From: Planctomycetaceae bacterium
GTDB taxonomy: Bacteria > Planctomycetota > Planctomycetia > Pirellulales > Pirellulaceae
DNA: 64,000 nucleotides
Direction of reading: 5' to 3'
Assembly: GCA_005798335.1 (NCBI GenBank)
Contig: SYJV01000533.1
Location: 1-64,000 of the forward strand
This document shows, piece by piece, positions 40,341 through 49,593 of this stretch; within the stretch, counting starts at the first letter, position 1; the number at the start of each line of letters is the position of its first letter. The notes beneath the pieces are model-generated. The model worked only from the letters and a program-made list of their open reading frames with translations, was not told where the DNA came from and did not search any database. A program made the position numbers and the translations under genes.

Positions 40341-41912
40341 TCACAACTTCCGCCAAAATCCCGGCAGAAAAAGTACGAGGATGCTGAATAGTTCGAGCCG
40401 ACCGAGAACCATCAGGAATACGAACAGCAGTTTGCTCCCAGTCGCAAAATTGGCATAGTTGACCATGGGGCCGGCAACGCCCAGCCCTGGTCCCACATTG
40501 TGCAATGTCGCAGAGACCGCGCTGGCACAGTCGAGCAGCTTGTGATCGAGGTGGTTTGTCAGATTGCCGCCACTAGCACTGAGCCATTGGCGATCTGGTT
40601 CGATCATTATCAAGACTAACCATGAGGCCGTAAAGATCGCGGCCACGAGTCCGAAGAAGACGAGAATGTTCTTGCGCAACTCGACATCATCGAGCACTTG
40701 ATCGCCTAGCCGCAGAGGTCGGACCACGCGTGGTCGGTAGGCGAGTTCTAGTTCTTGACCGGCGATCTTAGCGAACAAGACATGACGAATGACCTTCATG
40801 CCACCCGCCGTGCTGCCAGCACAGCCACCGACAAACATCAGCAACAGCAAGATGCCGCGTCCAAAATTATTCCACTGATCGAAGTCGCAGGTCGCGTAAC
40901 CTGTGGTCGTCATGATCGACACTACTTGAAACAGTGCGAGGCGCAGCGCGCTAGAATAGTCACTGAAATCACCGCGCAGCATTCCGAACAAAATCACTAA
41001 CCCAGTAGCGCCGCCAATGATGGCTAGGTAAACCTGCCACTCGACATCCTTCAAGCCTTTGATAATCCTGCCGGTTAAGAACAAGTACAGCAGCGAGAAA
41101 TTTGTGCCCGCCAAAATCATGAACAGCACAGAGACATACTCGATGGCGGGGCTATGAAAACTTCCCAAGCTGACGTTGTAATTGCTGAATCCGCCCGTTG
41201 CCATGGTTCCGAATGCGTGGCAAGTCGCATCAAAAGGCGACATGCCCAGTAGTATGTAAATCAATACGAGCATGGCGGTCAAGCCGCAATAGATGATCGC
41301 AAAAGCCCAAGCCGTCTGCTGCACGCGGTTGTGCGTTCCGTCTTTGGTCGGACCTGTAACCTCGGCCCGCAACATGGACTTTCCAGCCGAACCCTGTCCT
41401 AGCAACGCGACCAGCAGCACAACAATGCCTAGCCCGCCCAGGAAGTGCGTGCTAGCTCGCCAAAACAAAACGCAGTGCGGAACCAGTTGCGGATCTTCAA
41501 CATTCGTCAACACCGAGGCACCGGTCGTGCTGAAACCCGACTGAGCTTCGAAGAGGGCATCTGCAAAGTTCATCGGCACTTCAGGTTCGCGAAGTGTACC
41601 GCTAAACAGATAGGGGAGTCCGCCCAATGCTGTGGCGAGTATCCAGCTTAATCCCACCGTTGCCATGGCTTCCTTGCGATACAATTGCCCGGTCGCATTG
41701 CGGCTAAACAGTAGAAACGCTGCCCCGATCGCCGAGCACGTGACGCAACTGGCAACTATTCCAAAAAAACCTCGCCACTCGAATTGCTGCGGCGTGGGCA
41801 AACCAAATCGCCAGCCAAGACTGGGATGTGCCCACGGTAGCGAAAACAACATGGAAACGGCCAGCAGAACGCAAATCACTCCAAGCATTCGGCTCAGTAA
41901 TCGGTAATTCAT
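40341..41912 (-). CDS. trkH: Trk-type potassium uptake protein TrkH
   Basis: Multi-TM; QSGFSTTGASVL, GTMATGGFSNYN, MTTTGYATCDF, GGCAGSTAGGMKVIR selectivity-loop motifs. Confidence 0.93.
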   Translation of the reverse strand: MNYRLLSRMLGVICVLLAVSMLFSLPWAHPSLGWRFGLPTPQQFEWRGFFGIVASCVTCSAIGAAFLLFSRNATGQLYRKEAMATVGLSWILATALGGLPYLFSGTLREPEVPMNFADALFEAQSGFSTTGASVLTNVEDPQLVPHCVLFWRASTHFLGGLGIVVLLVALLGQGSAGKSMLRAEVTGPTKDGTHNRVQQTAWAFAIIYCGLTAMLVLIYILLGMSPFDATCHAFGTMATGGFSNYNVSLGSFHSPAIEYVSVLFMILAGTNFSLLYLFLTGRIIKGLKDVEWQVYLAIIGGATGLVILFGMLRGDFSDYSSALRLALFQVVSIMTTTGYATCDFDQWNNFGRGILLLLMFVGGCAGSTAGGMKVIRHVLFAKIAGQELELAYRPRVVRPLRLGDQVLDDVELRKNILVFFGLVAAIFTASWLVLIMIEPDRQWLSASGGNLTNHLDHKLLDCASAVSATLHNVGPGLGVAGPMVNYANFATGSKLLFVFLMVLGRLELFSILVLFLPGFWRKL

Positions 41913-41944
41913 CCAAGCATACTCGTCAGAGCAGGAGGCAATTT

Positions 41945-43286
41945 CTAGTTGGGCTGAAATGAACGCATCACATCGCTCAGTTGCGACTGGCAAGCCAAGA
42001 CCAGAGCGGTATCGCCTTCATGCAGTCGATCTCGAGCTGTCGGGACGCGCACATATTCCTTTTGCATCACGGCAGTTACCAACGCTCCTTCGGGAAGAGT
42101 TGCTTCAGCCAGGGTGCATGTAGTAACATGTGCATTCTTGCCGACCTCCAGTTCGAGAATGAACACTTCGCTGGCAGGCAGTTGCAACTGCGAAAGCACG
42201 GGCCCTTCGGTCAACAGCCCTAGAATTTGGCGCGCCATCGCGTCGCGTTCACTGACCGCAACATCGATACCCAGTTTGCTGACGATGCCAGCGTAATCCG
42301 GCCGGCCGACAATCGCCATGATCTTCTTCGCTCCGAGGTCTTTCGCCTCGATCCCTGACATGATGTTATTTTCGTCGTTTCCCGTGCACGCCACGAAATA
42401 ATCGCAGCCGCCTACGCGTTCTTCTTCAAGTACCACTTTGCGAGTTGCATCGGCACGCACGACGGTCGCCCGCTTTAGGTGCGCGGCCAGAAAATCGCAG
42501 CGCTGTGCCGAAGCATCCATCAACAGGACGCGGTAACGTTCGCTCTCTAGGGCTCTAGCGAGATGAAATCCTGTCTCGCCGCCACCTGCGATCACTACGA
42601 ATTGCCGCGTGGGATTTCCGTGGTCGAATACCTTCTTGATGGCCTCGACTTCCTTTTGGCGACCAATCAGACTGATCCAATCTCCCAAGCGAACTTCGTC
42701 CTGAGCACTGGCGATCCACGTTTTGTCGCCGCGTTGAATCGTCCCCAAGCGAACGTTGGCCGACAACCCCAATTGCTTCAATGGGAGGTTCAGCGAAGCA
42801 CTCTTCTTATTGACCTCAAACTCAACGACTTCCAACTGCCCTCGCGCAAAGTGTTCGAGCGTGATGCTTTCGGGGTTGCGAATGGCTCTCGCAAGCTCCA
42901 TCGCCGTCAAGTGTTCCAGGCTGAGCAAGCGATCGACATTAAAATGCCGCTGATAGTCAAAAGTGCTCAGGTCGCGAAACACCGGTGCATAGACGCGCGC
43001 CACTGCCCGCTTGGCACCCATGGCTTTTGCCATGCTGGCCGCGATAAGATTCACCTCATCAGAACCGGTCACGGCCAAACAAACATCGCATCCCATGACG
43101 CCAGCTTGAAACAAAACGCTCGACTGAGAAGCCGCTCCCACCATGGCCTTTACGTCCAAGTCATTATTGACGCGTCGAACATGCTCAGGATTGGAATCCA
43201 CGACAGTGACATCGTGTCGATATCGGCACAGTAGTTCGGCAACCCAAGTGCCTACTGTTCCCGCCCCCAGAGTTAAGACTTTCATA
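41945..43286 (-). CDS. trkA: Trk system potassium transporter peripheral protein TrkA
   Basis: MKVLTLGAGTVGTWVAELLCRYRHDVTVVD; second Rossmann domain FVVIAGGGETGFHLARAL; adjacent to trkH. Confidence 0.92.
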
Positions 43287-43355
43287 TGATTGCCGAGTTG
43301 GTCGACCAGCCTCACATTTGTTGAACGGCCCGTCGAAGCAAATTTAGATCCACGA

Positions 43356-43550
43356 TTAGACCATCCACGATGCAAATTGCAGAACAGCGTAAGAGACTAA
43401 CATGAACGTGGTGATCCACACAAAAGTGCGTTGAGCTTGTACCAGCACTAAATCAGCTCGCTCATGCCGTGTGCCGCCAACTACCAACGAGACGGAGATG
43501 ACCAGCGGGAAGTAAAGCAGTAAATATTCCAGCGACATGCTGATGGGCAT
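43356..43550 (-). CDS. Small membrane protein
   Basis: MPISMSLEYLLLYFPLVISVSLVVGG...; two TM segments; start placed at 43550. Confidence 0.65.
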   Translation of the reverse strand: MPISMSLEYLLLYFPLVISVSLVVGGTRHERADLVLVQAQRTFVWITTFMLVSYAVLQFASWMV

Positions 43551-43563
43551 TGGGGTCAACTCC

Positions 43564-44157
43564 TTACACTTGTGCCACAGGCGAACTTGAGCCACTCGCG
43601 CCAGCCTTCGGCGGTGCCGGCTTTTTATCGTCACCTGTGGAATCCTTTTCTCCCTTAGGTTTGGTCGTCGGTGGTGGCAAAGGCCCAGCGAATGCGTCAA
43701 ACATCACTAACATGTTCAGCAACCCGGCAATCATGGTGTACAAAGTACCCATGTCCATCCCGGAAGCGGTTTCTGCATTCCACTGAGACAAATCATCCGT
43801 GCTGCTCGGTGGAGCCATAAACTGACCAGGTTTGCCATAATAAGCTTGGTATGCAGCAGGCATCGCAGGTAGCCCAATTCCGGCTTGTATCACGTACTGC
43901 CAACGCTTTTCCACGGAATTCCAGGAGGCGTAAACGCAGCGCCCACCTCCAACGAACATGCCAAGTGCAAAACTGCTAAGGATGCTCAAAAAGAAGATGC
44001 TTGATTTAGCATATCGTCGCTGATAAAAATGGCCGGCTCCAGGAATCAGCCAAGCCAAGATCACAGCCAAATAGCGATTTCGCAAGTTGAGCAGCTCGCC
44101 ATCTGCCATGATTACGCTGTCACCGCGAGTAACAGTGTTTTTCGTGCTGACCATCAA
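43564..44157 (-). CDS. DUF6677-like membrane protein
   Basis: NRYLAVILAWLIPGAGHFYQRRYAKSSIFFLSI; Pro/Lys-rich C-terminus. Confidence 0.8.
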   Translation of the reverse strand: MMVSTKNTVTRGDSVIMADGELLNLRNRYLAVILAWLIPGAGHFYQRRYAKSSIFFLSILSSFALGMFVGGGRCVYASWNSVEKRWQYVIQAGIGLPAMPAAYQAYYGKPGQFMAPPSSTDDLSQWNAETASGMDMGTLYTMIAGLLNMLVMFDAFAGPLPPPTTKPKGEKDSTGDDKKPAPPKAGASGSSSPVAQV

Positions 44158-44456
44158 TGGCCTTCTCCGGAATGGAATTCAGTCAACCTTTATCAGTGTA
44201 ATTGTACCAAGATGTGCCTACTTCACCAGAACAGTGAAAGCGGGCGCTCAAGCAGTTCTGCCGCCGCTTGTGGAGTTATTCGCGGAGGTAACTCTAGGCT
44301 TGGATTTACCAACCGCAGTCTGTCCGAGAATTTAAGAACTCACTCCCGACAACTTGCGTTGACGATGAGAATGCTACGATGCAGATTAGCATTGGCCACA
44401 ACATGCGCATTTCCTTGGCAGACTCTCGGCGTGCCGCCGGCGTTCGAGTTCGCTAA

Positions 44457-44690
44457 CTACTTGAATGAACTCTCATCGAATTCTGCAAAATCGACGCTTC
44501 CGCCGCCAAACTGATCTCCCGTTTGACCGTCTGCGACCCCGTCGTCGGTCATCGATATGCCCGGTTGCGTAGACATCATCTGTTTCGCTGCCAACGCTCG
44601 TGCTTTGTTCTCTTGAATTGCTACGACGATGGTGGTTACCACCAGTCCAAGCATGAACAGTATCCAGAGAATTGGCCAAATGGTAACCAT
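44457..44690 (-). CDS. Small single-TM protein
   Basis: 77-aa ORF MVTIWPILWILFMLGLVVTTIVVAIQENKARALAAKQ, acidic tail. Confidence 0.65.
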   Translation of the reverse strand: MVTIWPILWILFMLGLVVTTIVVAIQENKARALAAKQMMSTQPGISMTDDGVADGQTGDQFGGGSVDFAEFDESSFK

Positions 44691-44998
44691 CGAAGAACTT
44701 TCGGCAGCGAAAATGAAACTGGTGTTGTATACAAATAGGCTAGTTGCATTGGGTATCGTCGGTCAAGATTGAGAATAGAATTTTCGGGCTTAAAGAACTA
44801 TCGATGCCATTCGAGAAACGGCTCACTTTCTTTCCGTTGGTTGGGAAAGGTTGGTATTTTCTCGGTTAGGCAGAGTCGAATTCGTCCGTTTCGCCAATTG
44901 GTGTCCAGCTATCGACTACACTCTTTTTCGAAACAATAATCGAGTGCCAATTTTGAATATCGTCCGTTATCGACCACTGACTATTGGAGCATTTGTCC

Positions 44999-47119
44999 AT
45001 GTTTTCCTTTAGTGATCAGCCATTCCAATCGAATCGCCCGATCGCCCGGAGAGAGATACTGCGAGTTGGAAGTCTATGTGCCGCAGGATTATCGGTGCCC
45101 AATTTGTTGTGCGCCAGCGATCCAAAGAAAGTCCGTCCGTCTGCGGACAATATGTTTGGGCGAGCCAAGAACATCATCTTCTTATTTCTTGCAGGCGGGC
45201 CTCCACAACACGAGACGTTCGATCCCAAACCCTTAGCGCCGGCAGAAATCCGTGGTCCGTTTCAGCCGATCAGTACTAACATTCCAGGAATCCAGTTTTG
45301 CGAGCTTCTTCCGCGCACTGCCAGCATGGCGGACAAACTAGCCATTTGTCGCTCATTATCGACAGACGACAACAACCACGATGGTTCGGGCTATCAAGTG
45401 CTTACGGGCTACAAGTACATTGGACCAAATTCCCGGACGATTCAGCCGACGGATTGGCCATATTTCGGATCGATCATCAAGCGATATCGCCCCAGCGAGC
45501 TGCTGCCGCCGCTTTCGACGGCATGGATCCCAGACCTGTTTCGACTCAACGAGAGCGTTACGCCAGCAGGTCAAACCGGCGGATTCATGGGAGGAATTTG
45601 GGATCCAGATCGATTTGTTGGAGATCCATCTCAGGCTAATTACGAAGCGCCGGGGATCAGGTTGGGACCTCTCGGCGTAACGGATATTCGCCGACGGTGG
45701 GAATTGCTTTCTCAGATCGAACAACCGCTCGAAACATCAACGCGCCGTGTGGCCACTGCACGATACGACAACTACCAACAGCAGGCCTTTCAATTGCTAA
45801 CGTCGGGAAAAGCTCAAGAGGCTTTCGCAGTCCACCGTGAACCCACACGAATCCGTTTGCGCTATGGCATGAACGCATGGGGCCAAAGCGTGTTGCTGGC
45901 ACGACGACTGATCGAGGCTGGTGTACGATTGGTTCACGTTCAATGGCCGCGTGAACCAGGCGACAATGCCGTCGACAATCCCTTGTGGGATACTCATGCA
46001 CAGAATGCGGACCGCGTAGAGGATGTTCTGTGTCCTCAATTTGACCTGGGCTTTTCTGCGCTGATTGAAGATCTTGACCAACGTGGTTTGCTGGACGAAA
46101 CACTAGTTGTGGCAATTGGAGAATTCGGGCGTACTCCCAAGATCAACAGTAAGGGAGGGCGTGATCATTGGGGACACGTGTTCAGTTTCGTATTGGCGGG
46201 TGCGGGAATCAGCGGTGGGCAAGTCTATGGTGCCAGCGATCGACACGGCGGCTACCCGCTTGAAAATCGCGTTTCGGCCGGAGATTTCACTGCAACCCTG
46301 TTTCACCTGGTCGGACTCGATCATGAATCCAAATTTCGGGATCAACAGGGTAGAGAACATTTGCTCACCAACGGCCGGCCGATATTCAAGATGCTTGGTG
46401 TCGAGCCTGCTACGAAAGAGCGAATGACCAGCTCGGGCGATGTCGCAAGAATTCCACCGTTTGATCCTCAACTGACCTTGATGCACTCCGCTTTTTCCTC
46501 TGCCGCACCGATGCGCCCGCTCGATGCGCCGTCGCGCCCTAAGGGTTGGCGAGCTAGTCCCATTCTAGGTGCCGATGAAAGCGGGTTAGGAGTTTGGCAA
46601 GTCGGCCAGCTCGCATTCGTCGGTGTTCGTAACTTGGGCCATTCGGCAGCCAAGATCTTCGAGCGAGGCGCTGCGGCGATTATAGCTCAAGAAGTACGCA
46701 GCCCGTTCGCTGGTAAGTACCGGTTGGCAGTGCGATTGCGGCCTGAGACGCCTACCTGGAAAGACTTTGATGAACTATTTGCCAAGCACTTTGTGTGTCG
46801 CTTGGAGTTCTTTGAATTCACCGATGTCAACAAATCTGCGGCTGCTCGCAAAGAACTGGCCAGTCTCAACTTTCTGCCCACATCGGCCAATTCAATCGAA
46901 GATTTTCAAACCATCGTCTTGGAGAAAGAGTTCGTCAACCCCAAACCGGGCGCGAACTTCTCGTTTGGGCTCGGCCTAGGAATCGCAATAGTAGTCGAGA
47001 AGATTTCCAGCGGGTCTCCGAAATTGCCAGACTTGGGTCCGATAGCAATTGGCTTGAGGGTACTCGACTTCAAGCTCGAATTCCAAGGCAAGCCGCGCGA
47101 TGAAAACGTAACCGTTTGA
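44999..47119 (+). CDS. DUF1501 protein with long C-terminal extension
   Basis: RREILRVGSLCAAGLSVPNLL; KNIIFLFLAGGPPQHETFDPKPLAP; VVAIGEFGRTPKIN. Confidence 0.9.
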   Translation: MFSFSDQPFQSNRPIARREILRVGSLCAAGLSVPNLLCASDPKKVRPSADNMFGRAKNIIFLFLAGGPPQHETFDPKPLAPAEIRGPFQPISTNIPGIQFCELLPRTASMADKLAICRSLSTDDNNHDGSGYQVLTGYKYIGPNSRTIQPTDWPYFGSIIKRYRPSELLPPLSTAWIPDLFRLNESVTPAGQTGGFMGGIWDPDRFVGDPSQANYEAPGIRLGPLGVTDIRRRWELLSQIEQPLETSTRRVATARYDNYQQQAFQLLTSGKAQEAFAVHREPTRIRLRYGMNAWGQSVLLARRLIEAGVRLVHVQWPREPGDNAVDNPLWDTHAQNADRVEDVLCPQFDLGFSALIEDLDQRGLLDETLVVAIGEFGRTPKINSKGGRDHWGHVFSFVLAGAGISGGQVYGASDRHGGYPLENRVSAGDFTATLFHLVGLDHESKFRDQQGREHLLTNGRPIFKMLGVEPATKERMTSSGDVARIPPFDPQLTLMHSAFSSAAPMRPLDAPSRPKGWRASPILGADESGLGVWQVGQLAFVGVRNLGHSAAKIFERGAAAIIAQEVRSPFAGKYRLAVRLRPETPTWKDFDELFAKHFVCRLEFFEFTDVNKSAAARKELASLNFLPTSANSIEDFQTIVLEKEFVNPKPGANFSFGLGLGIAIVVEKISSGSPKLPDLGPIAIGLRVLDFKLEFQGKPRDENVTV

Positions 47120-47366
47120 GCAGCGTACTCGTTGATGATCGCAACAAATCGAATCGTCCGCGTCAGTTACATTTTTGAATTGGGTGAATCTTCACAAATG
47201 CCGGAATTCAATGCAGTTTTCGGTTCAAATCGCTGCTCACCCGTAGTGGCACATTGCAGCACTACGAATCGAGACAATATCTCTCTTAGCCATGGTGGTG
47301 TGGCGCTCTATGTTAGGCTATTTTGAGGCGGAATCGGGCCGAACTGTCTACGGAGGAGTCGCGAGA

Positions 47367-48707
47367 ATGGTGAATGTTTCAAAATACGAGCAAGCCGAGC
47401 GCGAAAAGCGCGAGTTACAACGTCTCCCAGATGAATTTTCCGATAGTGACATCCAAGAGTGGATAAATCGCTTGTTCATTGAGGAGGAGGATCCCGTCAG
47501 TAAAAGGCGAATTGAGTTACTTCGCACCGATGCTCTACCATTTCTCGTCAAAGCTCTGGAAGATCCGCGGATTGGCGTGGTGAAGTTCGCACAGTCGAAC
47601 CGAGCATTCACGGCTCGTTCGCCACTCGAGAGAATCGTCCTCTTATTGTCGCGATTGCGCGCCTATGATGCAGTGCCCGCGTTGGTGCGGCTTATGGAAC
47701 ATCGCGACAGTCATTTTCGTCGGTTCGCGGCCAAAGGATTGGGGAGTATTGGCACACCCGGGTGTATCGCTCCCATGCTGCGAGCGCTCAGTGAAAAGGA
47801 AGATGAAGTGATTCAGGGCGCTTTGGGAGGCATCTTGGCCGGTTCAATATGTGGCAGTGGCACGCCAGAGTTCTTAGACTCGATGTTTCCCGCGATTATA
47901 AAACTATTGAATCGTCAGGTAGAGTTCACGCTGCCTTCGGCGGCGGGCATGTTGTTAACGATTGACGCGGAATCCGCAGTGCCAGTGCTGTTATCGCCAA
48001 AATACTTTTCCGCCAATAATCCCGAAGTGCACTCTCTGATCGCGGCGTTAAATTTGAAGGATTACCTCGTACCCCACCACATCCTGTTGCCGTTCATGGA
48101 CGCAATTCGCCCCCGCGCGCAAAGATATCCATTCAACTTTGCCTACGGCGAAGCACTTATTGCCTATGCCAACAATCCCGATGCTAACGCTCGCAATACT
48201 ATTCGCGCCGCGCTGCGATCACGAAATGAAACGATTCATGAGTTCGCCGCTGAGGCGATGGAATTGTTCTACGGTGTCGACTATGCCATTGGATCCGTAG
48301 TAGTGGAGTACCAAAGAACGGGGTTTGATTCGATGACTGGACCGCAGCGACATTACCTAGCGGTGACCGAGTACAACGAAGTCTGCGAAGACGATCACCA
48401 CGCTCATTACTTTATGGGATCGTCAGGCGACCACTGGCCCGATGCGTTGGAAGGGTTCAAAGCGATGGGGGCCATAAATCGGGCAAGGATTTTAGAAGGC
48501 GCGACGCAGTTGTTTGGCCCCACGGGACCGTCCACCGATCAAGACATTCGTCGGCAGCAGCTCGAGAGCTTTTCGCCACGCCAGGACGAAATGTTGATGG
48601 AATTCGATGAAGCCTACTTCAGGAACTACCCATTGGAAAACTTGTCGACTCTAATGTCTCGATACGCGACCGCGTTCAATCATCATTTCACGCCAGTGAA
48701 ACACTAG
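47367..48707 (+). CDS. HEAT-repeat protein with C-terminal DUF4375/DMP19-like domain
   Basis: VPALVRLMEHRDSHFRRFAAKGLGSIGTPGCIAPMLRAL; C-terminal HYFMGSSGDHWPDALEGFKAMGAINRARILEGATQLFG; GGAGGAG ribosome-binding site. Confidence 0.72.
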   Translation: MVNVSKYEQAEREKRELQRLPDEFSDSDIQEWINRLFIEEEDPVSKRRIELLRTDALPFLVKALEDPRIGVVKFAQSNRAFTARSPLERIVLLLSRLRAYDAVPALVRLMEHRDSHFRRFAAKGLGSIGTPGCIAPMLRALSEKEDEVIQGALGGILAGSICGSGTPEFLDSMFPAIIKLLNRQVEFTLPSAAGMLLTIDAESAVPVLLSPKYFSANNPEVHSLIAALNLKDYLVPHHILLPFMDAIRPRAQRYPFNFAYGEALIAYANNPDANARNTIRAALRSRNETIHEFAAEAMELFYGVDYAIGSVVVEYQRTGFDSMTGPQRHYLAVTEYNEVCEDDHHAHYFMGSSGDHWPDALEGFKAMGAINRARILEGATQLFGPTGPSTDQDIRRQQLESFSPRQDEMLMEFDEAYFRNYPLENLSTLMSRYATAFNHHFTPVKH

Positions 48708-48758
48708 GTATACGGTACGCCCAGTTCCGCATCAGTCCCAACGGGACCGTTCTAATCC

Positions 48759-48880
48759 CAATACCGTTCAACGAACGTGGGATAAGCTTCCAGCTTGTCA
48801 ATATCTTGTGCAAGCAATGGCGAAACTCCGCTACAGGTTGACAAGCTGGAAGCTTATCCCACGTTCGTTGAACGGTATTG
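48759..48880. mobile_element. MITE-like palindromic element, copy 2 (122 bp, core inverted)
   Basis: Perfect 43-bp arms CAATACCGTTCAACGAACGTGGGATAAGCTTCCAGCTTGTCAA/TTGACAAGC...CGGTATTG; core is the exact reverse complement of copy 3. Confidence 0.92.
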
Positions 48881-49220
48881 GGCCTAATCCCATGTGAATC
48901 GTTCGTCCAATGACAATTCATGCAGAACGAAAGGCAAGGATGCTTGCTGCGGTTGCCAACGCAGCCATGGTAGCCGAAATTGGACTGCTTCGAGTTTCGC
49001 TTGGCGGCAACGAATTCGCGCCAGTCGCTGTGGCTCGCGAGCGCTGGGTGTCGAGCACGGCGCAATCGTTATTTCCTGAAGTCCCTCGACGTGAAGCACC
49101 GCCGATGCCAGTGCGAATGACAACGACTCACTCCATATTTTGCCTTCCAACAGCGCAACGTCCGGCGATGCGGTAAACGAATCTCCAGGCATTGATCGTC
49201 GATCGAACCACCGCTTGGTA

Positions 49221-49321
49221 AGGATCGCTCGATCAATTACTGTCCGATAGTCGGCTTTCGCTCCGCGAAAGCAAGGTCCTTTCGCGGAGCGAAGGGCGAC
49301 TATCATTTGTCGAGCGATCCT
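49221..49321. repeat. About 100-bp interrupted palindrome
   Basis: AGGATCGCTCGA...ATAGTCGGCTTTCGCTCCGCGAAAG / CTTTCGCGGAGCGAAGGGCGACTAT...TCGAGCGATCCT. Confidence 0.82.
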
Positions 49322-49593
49322 AAGCTGGCTGCGAGAAAAGTCGGGCGCAGGCAATGACCAGATTGGTCCGAAAGATCGCATTAGGGAATTTAGTTTCAAT
49401 CGCCGTTTGTTGGTGCTGGTCCATTCAGTTGGGACCATGTAACAATACCGGACAAACTCGAGCCCCAAGCCGCGCCGCACCACACGCGACGTTGAGCGCC
49501 GCGCCACCGGAATCGTCTTCGATCTCGCACCAATGTGTCCTGTTGCTCCTACACATTCGGTCGAATTTCTTAATCCTGGTACTTATTTCAGGA

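Noticed and set aside
48884-49507. 207-aa minus-strand ORF between the HEAT/DMP19 gene and the ArnT-like gene
   Set aside because: It runs through the 49221-49321 palindrome and begins next to a MITE; no recognisable domain, composition looks like spurious translation.
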